Below are positions 8,923 to 13,189 of a stretch of 13,189 nt of DNA, piece by piece. Source of the stretch: Spirochaetota bacterium (lineage in GTDB: Bacteria; Spirochaetota; UBA4802; UB4802). Position 1 is the stretch's first letter; each line of letters starts with the position of its first letter. The position numbers and the translations under genes were made by a program. The notes under the pieces were generated by a model. It had not been told where the DNA came from, searched no databases, and saw only the letters and a list, made by a program, of their open reading frames with translations. Location of the stretch: assembly GCA_029548025.1 (NCBI GenBank), contig JAKPOE010000042.1, positions 1 through 13,189 of the forward strand. The letters run 5' to 3'.

Positions 8923-10266
8923 TTATGACATTAAACCTCCTCCTCCTTCTTCAGCTTTTGTTCTTGCACTTTCCCAGCCAGTTTGTCCTAAAATACTAAT
9001 TGATTTTGGCGGATTTAATTTTTTAAAATTTTCACTTTTTGGGTTACATACAACAACAAACGGACATTCATTGACATTTGGGAATATAGCATCGTTGCCT
9101 GTAACAAAAACATTTTTTTGAATGGCAATATATCCTTCACTATCCGTACATGGTAAAACTTTTTTAATAATTGTTGCCTTACTTTTTTTACAAATTTGAC
9201 ATGTTCTGTTCCTTGACGAGTGCCACCGAAAAGCATGTTTTTCTGCTTCACACTCAAAAATGCATAAAGATTCTTTACAAAACTCTCTACCTATTATACG
9301 ATATATAAAATAATCCATCAAACAAGGACTTTCTATACAAGATTCTGGATATTTATTCTTCCAAATTTCCCACACTTTTCTCCATGCCAATGCATTCATC
9401 TCATCAATTAAACTATATTGATAACAAAAGATATCCATAAAACTTGATATCAGTGGAATTTCTGTTTTTAAAATTCTTGTGCGCAAGGCAACTTTAATTG
9501 TGTTGATGTCACTTGCCACATCTATTTTTTCAAAGTTTTTTGGATTTTTCCAAACACCAAGTACTACCATATCCCTTAAAAACATATCTGTTTTTTTATT
9601 ACCGAATCCACTTCCTCTGTTGTCAGTTATAAGGAAATTTCTTATTTTAAAAATATCGCTTTCAAAATGTTCAAATAAATTAAAAGCATCAATATTTAAC
9701 TTTATTAATATCTCAGCAGCAGTTTTTGCATACTTTACGCGTTTATCGTTTTGTGATAAACTTGTAATGCCAATACTTTTTAAAAAATCTTCGGGATTAT
9801 CATAAATTTTTTGCTTATCAAAGATAGTAGGATCACTTGAGTAAATTAAAAATAAATCTTCAAAATCACGAGAACCCCTGAAATCCTGGTTAGCTGAAAA
9901 ATATCTAATCTGGCATATTTCTTCTGGTTTAAGATTTTTTGTATCATAAAGTTCATAAAAAAGTTTTTGACCATTTTCTGATTCATATAATTTTTTTAAA
10001 ACATTTGCAACTTGCTCACAATTATTTTCATCAATAGAAGGATTTAAAATTTTCCTATGATATTTTTCCCAAAATTTGTGGAATTCTGAAAAGTATTCGT
10101 AATATTCATCCAGAATAAATGTTTGACCCAATTGTTCTTTATATGTGAAAAAATACTCATTAGTTTTTGATATAATAAATCTTACCTCATCAATACTAAG
10201 ATCATCATCTAAAGAATTTCTTATTTTTTCTAATAATGTTTTCATGTAAACAGAAAAACTTTCCAT
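8923..10266 (-). CDS. Unrecognised protein in the nuclease slot of an R-M operon; possible helix-hairpin-helix glycosylase-like fold
   Basis: I do not recognise this 447-residue protein by family. Residues 1-160 are mostly charged helix. At 217-233, RGSGFGNKKTDMFLRDM resembles the G-x-G-x-K helix-hairpin-helix of base-excision glycosylases. IDVASDINTIKVALRTRIL (248-266) then sits where Nth/MutY enzymes have V-D-T-H-x-x-R-V; the catalytic Asp position appears to be Ala, with an Asp two residues on. A cysteine cluster follows (C310, C315, C330, C335, C339), where HhH glycosylases carry an iron-sulfur loop. CQIC (356-359) and C373, C401, C407 form a further zinc-ribbon-like tail with no histidine. 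No PD-(D/E)xK or intact HNH motif is visible. It lies 13 bases after the Dam-type gene, with GGAG before its ATG. By position it is the restriction enzyme; the fold is an inference. Confidence 0.6.
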   Translation of the reverse strand: MESFSVYMKTLLEKIRNSLDDDLSIDEVRFIISKTNEYFFTYKEQLGQTFILDEYYEYFSEFHKFWEKYHRKILNPSIDENNCEQVANVLKKLYESENGQKLFYELYDTKNLKPEEICQIRYFSANQDFRGSRDFEDLFLIYSSDPTIFDKQKIYDNPEDFLKSIGITSLSQNDKRVKYAKTAAEILIKLNIDAFNLFEHFESDIFKIRNFLITDNRGSGFGNKKTDMFLRDMVVLGVWKNPKNFEKIDVASDINTIKVALRTRILKTEIPLISSFMDIFCYQYSLIDEMNALAWRKVWEIWKNKYPESCIESPCLMDYFIYRIIGREFCKESLCIFECEAEKHAFRWHSSRNRTCQICKKSKATIIKKVLPCTDSEGYIAIQKNVFVTGNDAIFPNVNECPFVVVCNPKSENFKKLNPPKSISILGQTGWESARTKAEEGGGGLMS

Positions 10267-10279
10267 TAACCATCTCCAA

Positions 10280-11206
10280 TCAATAATTAGTGATAATCAA
10301 TTCGTTAATCTTTCCCCTTTTCTCTCCATTACAATTTATCATTCTATTTGCATATACTCTTTGAATATTAAATCCTTTATAATGCTTTTCAAAAAAATCA
10401 TCATTGAGATTAACATTTTTAGGGTCAGAGTTACTTAACATAAGTCTTGCATTTCTTTTATCTAATTCTTTAAATATTTTAGCCAATCTTATTTGATCAT
10501 TTTCACTGAAATCAAATTTACTATATGAAGTAAAACTTGCTGTCTGACTTATAGGGCGGTATGGTGGATCAAAATAAATAAACGCGTTGTTAACATCATA
10601 ATGTATAATCTCTTCAAAATCACAAATATATAGCTCTGCCTTTTGTAATAATGCAGAACTATATAATATATTTTCCTTATCATAAAATTTCACATTTTTA
10701 TATTTCCCAAAGGGGACATTGAACTCTCCTTTTGAATTTAATCGATATAATCCATTATAACATGTTTTATTTAAAAAAATCATCTGGGCTGCATGCTCAA
10801 TCCATCCGTTATTATAATCATTGAAATTGATTTTAACTTTATTTTTGTTATAAGTTTGTCTTATGCGGTAAAAAAAATCTTTTTGTTGTTCAATATCCAA
10901 ACTATTATAAAAAGACTTATAATAATCAATGAAACGCATTAATTCTTCAGGATTATATTTGACAACTTTATATGTTATTATGAGATCTGCATTAATATCA
11001 AATAAAATAGCCCTTTCTATTGAATATTTCTGTGCAATATAAAAAAACACAGCTCCACCACCTAAAAAAGGCTCAAAATATGTAGTTATTTTTCTTTCTT
11101 TTAATTCTAATGGTAATCTTTCATCTATTTTATCTATAAGTTGAGATTTTCCACCAGCCCATTTTATAAATGGCCTGGATAACATACTAATTTCACCAAT
11201 CATCAT
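10280..11206 (-). CDS. Dam/DpnM-type DNA adenine N6-methyltransferase
   Basis: Methylates adenine in DNA, most likely GATC, using S-adenosylmethionine. The 308 residues show the D12-class set: PFIKWAGGKSQLI (12-24), FEPFLGGGAVFF (44-55), LNKTCYNGLYR (145-155), NVPFGKYKN, and the catalytic FDPPYRPIS (212-220), followed by TASFTSYSKFDF and LMLSNSDP. The stretch after DPPY matches what I recall of DpnM of the DpnII system better than E. coli Dam. Three starts are possible: ATG 11206, 11203 (AAGGGA at better spacing) and 11185 (GGTGA in front, giving MLSRPFIKWAGGK). It is the first gene of the three-gene cassette, which in such systems provides protective methylation. Base composition is far more AT-rich than the flanks, a sign of transfer. 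Specificity other than GATC cannot be excluded. Confidence 0.9.
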   Translation of the reverse strand: MMIGEISMLSRPFIKWAGGKSQLIDKIDERLPLELKERKITTYFEPFLGGGAVFFYIAQKYSIERAILFDINADLIITYKVVKYNPEELMRFIDYYKSFYNSLDIEQQKDFFYRIRQTYNKNKVKINFNDYNNGWIEHAAQMIFLNKTCYNGLYRLNSKGEFNVPFGKYKNVKFYDKENILYSSALLQKAELYICDFEEIIHYDVNNAFIYFDPPYRPISQTASFTSYSKFDFSENDQIRLAKIFKELDKRNARLMLSNSDPKNVNLNDDFFEKHYKGFNIQRVYANRMINCNGEKRGKINELIITNY

Positions 11207-11217
11207 TTTCCCTTAAA

Positions 11218-11232
11218 AAATTCAAAGAATTT
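11218..11232. repeat. Short inverted repeat in the leader of the methyltransferase cassette
   Basis: AAATTC-AAA-GAATTT is a perfect dyad with 6-bp arms, 12 bases upstream of the first ATG of the Dam-type gene. It could be an operator for self-control of the cassette, but such AT-rich dyads also occur by chance. No separate controller (C-protein) gene is present. Confidence 0.3.
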
Positions 11233-11312
11233 ACCAAAATAGTATATAGTTTACAATAACCTTTTCTGTTGTAAAGTCAATATCACCACATTTTTATACA
11301 TGAAAACATAAC

Positions 11313-11331
11313 GCAACATAGTTCATGCTGC
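11313..11331 (-). terminator. Possible weak terminator after the CCGxGGC gene
   Basis: On the minus strand GCAGCAT-GAACT-ATGTTGC forms a 7-bp stem with one G-T pair and a 5-base loop, overlapping the stop codon at 11325-11323. A short TTTT run follows about six bases later. It is weaker than a typical intrinsic terminator, but it is placed where the efflux operon should end, before the cassette. Confidence 0.3.
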
Positions 11332-11652
11332 ATAAAACTGTACCTGCTGTATACCCTCCAGACGCAGCATTGCCTCAATCCTTTGACGGGTACTGGTATC
11401 GCTTACAGGTTCAACCATTGAAATAACACTATCGCCCTCTTTTTGTACAGCATATTCCTGTAAAAAACCCGCAACGGTTGCAAACATGCATCCTCCTACC
11501 CCGCAACAGCTTTTATTTGCAATGGCATATCCAATAAAACACAATATCTCTTTATCATCAACAGACAGACGTTTTTCATGGGTATAGGCATACACGCCCG
11601 CAATGGATTCAACCTCATGCTCCAGCTGAGGATGTTTAAAATGCACACTCAT
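11323..11652 (-). CDS. Small conserved-looking protein with CCGxGGC motif, coupled to the metal exporter
   Basis: Unrecognised 109-residue protein with no signal peptide or membrane segment. Its centre is SCCGVGGCMF (residues 48-57; C49, C50, C55), with another cysteine at C38 and three histidines near the N-terminus (H4, H7, H12). This arrangement could bind a metal or cluster. The frame is open to TTG 11667, which would overlap the exporter gene. ATG 11652 is 2 bases after the exporter stop, with AGGT in front, and is the better start. That tight coupling suggests a role with the exporter in zinc or other metal handling, for instance as a metal-binding accessory. That role is an inference from position and cysteines only. 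Confidence 0.65.
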   Translation of the reverse strand: MSVHFKHPQLEHEVESIAGVYAYTHEKRLSVDDKEILCFIGYAIANKSCCGVGGCMFATVAGFLQEYAVQKEGDSVISMVEPVSDTSTRQRIEAMLRLEGIQQVQFYAA

Positions 11653-11654
11653 TG

Positions 11655-12566
11655 CTACCTGCAGCAATTACCATTCAATGAGCACAGGTTGCTATGCTCA
11701 ACCTGCAATGTGGTGTGGGTAATATTAAATTTTTCTTCAAGCATGGCATTTATTTTTGTTATCAGCGCATCAGTATTAGAGTAACTATCGCCCTTATCAA
11801 TACACAGGTGACACGATAAAAACACCTCATTGGAATCAACCGACCATATATGCAATCCGTGCACACTGGCAATGCCCGGTATTGTTAAAAGCGCCTTATA
11901 TACATCATCAAAATTAAGTCGCGACGGCACCCCCTGCAAAAATATCCGTACTGAACTTTTAATGATATCAAGGGAGCTTGCCACAATCATGAGAGCTATC
12001 GCCACGCTTACTATTATGTCAAGGATAACCCAGCTATTGTTAACCATGAGCACCAGGCCGGTAATGATAACCCCAATTGATGAAACCGCATCGTACAGCA
12101 GGTGCAGAAATGCTGCTTTAAGATTCAGATTTTCATCTCTGCTTTTATACAGCACAAGCATGGAGATGACATTGCCCGCCAGACCAATACATGCTACCGG
12201 CAGCATCACTCCAGGATTGATGGGCTCAGCATGTACATACCGCTGGACAGCCTCAACAATAATATATCCGCCTATAACAAACAGCGCTAATGCGTTGACA
12301 AGCGCAATGAGCACCTCAAAACGTTTAAGCCCAAACGAATACCGCTTGCCGGGTTTGTGCTGTGATACCTTCTGCCCAATATAACCCAGTATAAGCGAGA
12401 TGACATCGGAAAGGTTATGCCCTGCATCAGATATAAGGGCTAAGCTGCCTGAAATAATACCACCAATATATTCAGCCGCTGTAATGATGACATTGAGCAC
12501 TACCACAAGAATAAAACTTCCCTGACTATACTCATGTTCATGTGAATGGTCGTGGTGATGGTCCAT
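11655..12566 (-). CDS. Cation diffusion facilitator, zinc efflux type (CzcD/ZitB-like)
   Basis: A proton-driven exporter of Zn2+ (possibly Cd2+ or Co2+) in the cytoplasmic membrane. The 303-residue protein starts with the histidine-rich MDHHHDHSHEHEY, then about six membrane helices (near 18-33, 38-62, 85-107, 118-140, 155-175, 180-200). The transport site is H50-x3-D54 in helix 2 (DAGHNLSD) and H155-x3-D159 in helix 5 (HLLYDAVSS), the HD-HD set of zinc-selective members. The C-terminal cytoplasmic domain has GLHIWSVDSNEVFLSCHL and ends in CSLNGNCC, extra thiols that could bind metal. The frame extends upstream to 12647, but ATG 12566 has AAGGA six to seven bases before it and begins the His-rich tail; the upstream part overlaps the promoter. 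Confidence 0.93.
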   Translation of the reverse strand: MDHHHDHSHEHEYSQGSFILVVVLNVIITAAEYIGGIISGSLALISDAGHNLSDVISLILGYIGQKVSQHKPGKRYSFGLKRFEVLIALVNALALFVIGGYIIVEAVQRYVHAEPINPGVMLPVACIGLAGNVISMLVLYKSRDENLNLKAAFLHLLYDAVSSIGVIITGLVLMVNNSWVILDIIVSVAIALMIVASSLDIIKSSVRIFLQGVPSRLNFDDVYKALLTIPGIASVHGLHIWSVDSNEVFLSCHLCIDKGDSYSNTDALITKINAMLEEKFNITHTTLQVEHSNLCSLNGNCCR

Positions 12567-12584
12567 AGACAATCCTTTTTGTAT

Positions 12585-12626
12585 GCTATAGTAATTCAAT
12601 ATACTATAGCCATGTATTGTCATCAA
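12585..12626 (-). promoter_or_regulatory. Promoter and operator-like inverted repeat of the metal efflux operon
   Basis: GCTATAGTA (12585-12593) and TACTATAGC (12602-12610) are perfect 9-bp arms around 8 bases. On the minus strand TTGATG (12626-12621), 17 bases, then TATATT (12603-12598) makes a fair promoter, with its -10 box inside the dyad. The exporter ATG follows 19 bases after the repeat. A repressor of the ArsR/SmtB, TetR or Fur type bound here would block RNA polymerase. No regulator gene is adjacent. Confidence 0.55.
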
Positions 12627-12748
12627 TTTTTTATTTTTTGATTGCATATATGTGCCATTTTTCTGTTAAAATACTATGGATTATCATGAACATATTTCCG
12701 ATAGTATTATGTAAGAGTGAGATTATTCTATTTTTTAAGGAAAATGGT

Positions 12749-13189
12749 ATGAAAAAGGCAATATGTGCTGCAATTATTTGTTCTGTTATGGTTTTTCCTG
12801 CATATTCACAAAATAAAAATGCAAAGCCGCAACCAACTAAAGAGGAAAAAACTACACAACCAAAGCAGGCAAAAAATATTGCACAGGGATATGGCAACGT
12901 TAAATGGGGAAGTTATTTAAACGATGTAAAAAATAATGTAGCGGGCAGAATCATTTACATGGATGAAAAACGCATCATTATATCCCGTGATGGTGATCTT
13001 GAATATCGCTATGGATTTTTTTATCCCGAATACAATCAAACATCTACCGAACCACAACAACCAAAACTTTTCTATGTTATTATTCAATTCCCCTATATTG
13101 CCCTTGATGATGTAAAGAAAAAGATGGAAGAAAAATACGGACCTGCAACCGGTGAATCCATAAAAAATAATCAGGGCGCCTATATATGG
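12749..13189 (+). CDS. Partial secreted hypothetical protein (3' end outside window)
   Basis: The frame runs from ATG 12749 to the window edge without a stop (147 codons so far). AAGGA stands 7 bases before the ATG. The first 21 residues form a signal peptide: basic MKK, a hydrophobic core (AAIICSVMVF) and a likely cut after PAYS, before Q21. There is no lipobox cysteine, so it is probably periplasmic or exported. A Lys/Gln/Pro-rich linker (about 22-43) leads to a folded part beginning YGNVKWGSYLNDVKN, with RIIISRDGDLEYRYGFFYPE and later PYIALDDVKKKMEEKYGPATGE. The last part resembles substrate-free domains that compare a predicted and stored parameter, but I cannot name the family. It diverges from the metal efflux operon across about 180 bases. 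Confidence 0.75.
   Translation, partial: MKKAICAAIICSVMVFPAYSQNKNAKPQPTKEEKTTQPKQAKNIAQGYGNVKWGSYLNDVKNNVAGRIIYMDEKRIIISRDGDLEYRYGFFYPEYNQTSTEPQQPKLFYVIIQFPYIALDDVKKKMEEKYGPATGESIKNNQGAYIW

Noticed and set aside
9160..9210. HNH nuclease motif around CQIC in the middle R-M protein
   Set aside because: The cysteines look right, but no histidine occurs after CQIC to the C-terminus, so the catalytic residue is missing; kept only as a zinc-ribbon-like tail.
9015..9257. 80-codon minus-strand frame inside the 447-residue gene
   Set aside because: It is out of frame with the long gene and without its own start signal, and AT-rich DNA yields such frames by chance; I see no sign of a frameshift in the long gene.
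8107..11247. TAGTATAT at 8107-8114 and 11240-11247 as insertion target duplication of the R-M cassette
   Set aside because: Eight AT-only-like bases in AT-rich flanks are expected by chance, and no transposase or integrase is present.
11240..11275. Promoter TTGACT-N16-TATTGT for the Dam-type gene
   Set aside because: The -10 match is weak, and the better TATACT nearby has no -35 at a proper distance; a promoter is expected but I cannot place it.
11830..12384. 184-codon plus-strand open frame opposite the metal exporter
   Set aside because: It is a mirror of the exporter coding frame, with no start signal and no recognisable domain.
12631..12897. 88-codon minus-strand open frame upstream of the exporter
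   Set aside because: It overlaps the signal-peptide gene on the plus strand and the exporter promoter, with no ribosome binding site; it is a shadow frame.

Overview
The window looks like chromosomal DNA from a Gram-negative bacterium of moderate to low GC. The evidence is a lone MlaF-type lipid-transport ATPase, a small secreted protein, and ordinary Shine-Dalgarno/ATG gene starts. A spirochaete-like host is possible, but no rRNA or marker gene settles it. Most genes lie on the minus strand.

Region 1 (1-1260) holds the 3' part of an unrecognised plus-strand gene, with a duplicated ribbon-helix-helix-like motif, facing a metallo-beta-lactamase-fold hydrolase. Region 2 (1467-4105, minus) is a tight two-gene operon, homoserine dehydrogenase then threonine synthase, two steps of threonine synthesis; homoserine kinase is not here. 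Region 3 (4379-5134, plus) is the mlaF-like ATPase, whose -10 box is placed so that its mRNA may be leaderless. It meets a MerR-family regulator tail to tail, with one base between them. Region 4 (5136-7190, minus) is an acyl-CoA synthetase followed by that MerR gene. A perfect 16-bp palindrome sits in the presumed promoter, suggesting an autoregulated fatty-acid operon. A 473-bp gene-free stretch rich in inverted repeats separates it from a Cys-rich DUF3795-type protein (7664-8086, plus).

Region 5 (8142-11206, minus) is a strikingly AT-rich three-gene cassette: a Dam/DpnM-type adenine methyltransferase, an unrecognised 447-residue protein, and a second amino-methyltransferase of a different motif order. 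It reads as an acquired restriction-modification system. The middle protein occupies the nuclease slot but shows no PD-(D/E)xK or intact HNH motif. It carries what looks like a degenerate helix-hairpin-helix DNA-glycosylase core followed by a cysteine cluster. This is the best candidate in the window for something undescribed.

Region 6 (11323-12647, minus) is a zinc-type cation diffusion facilitator coupled to a small CCGxGGC protein, behind a promoter whose -10 box lies inside a perfect inverted repeat (a likely metal-responsive operator). Diverging from it, a plus-strand gene for a secreted protein (12749 onward) runs off the window end.
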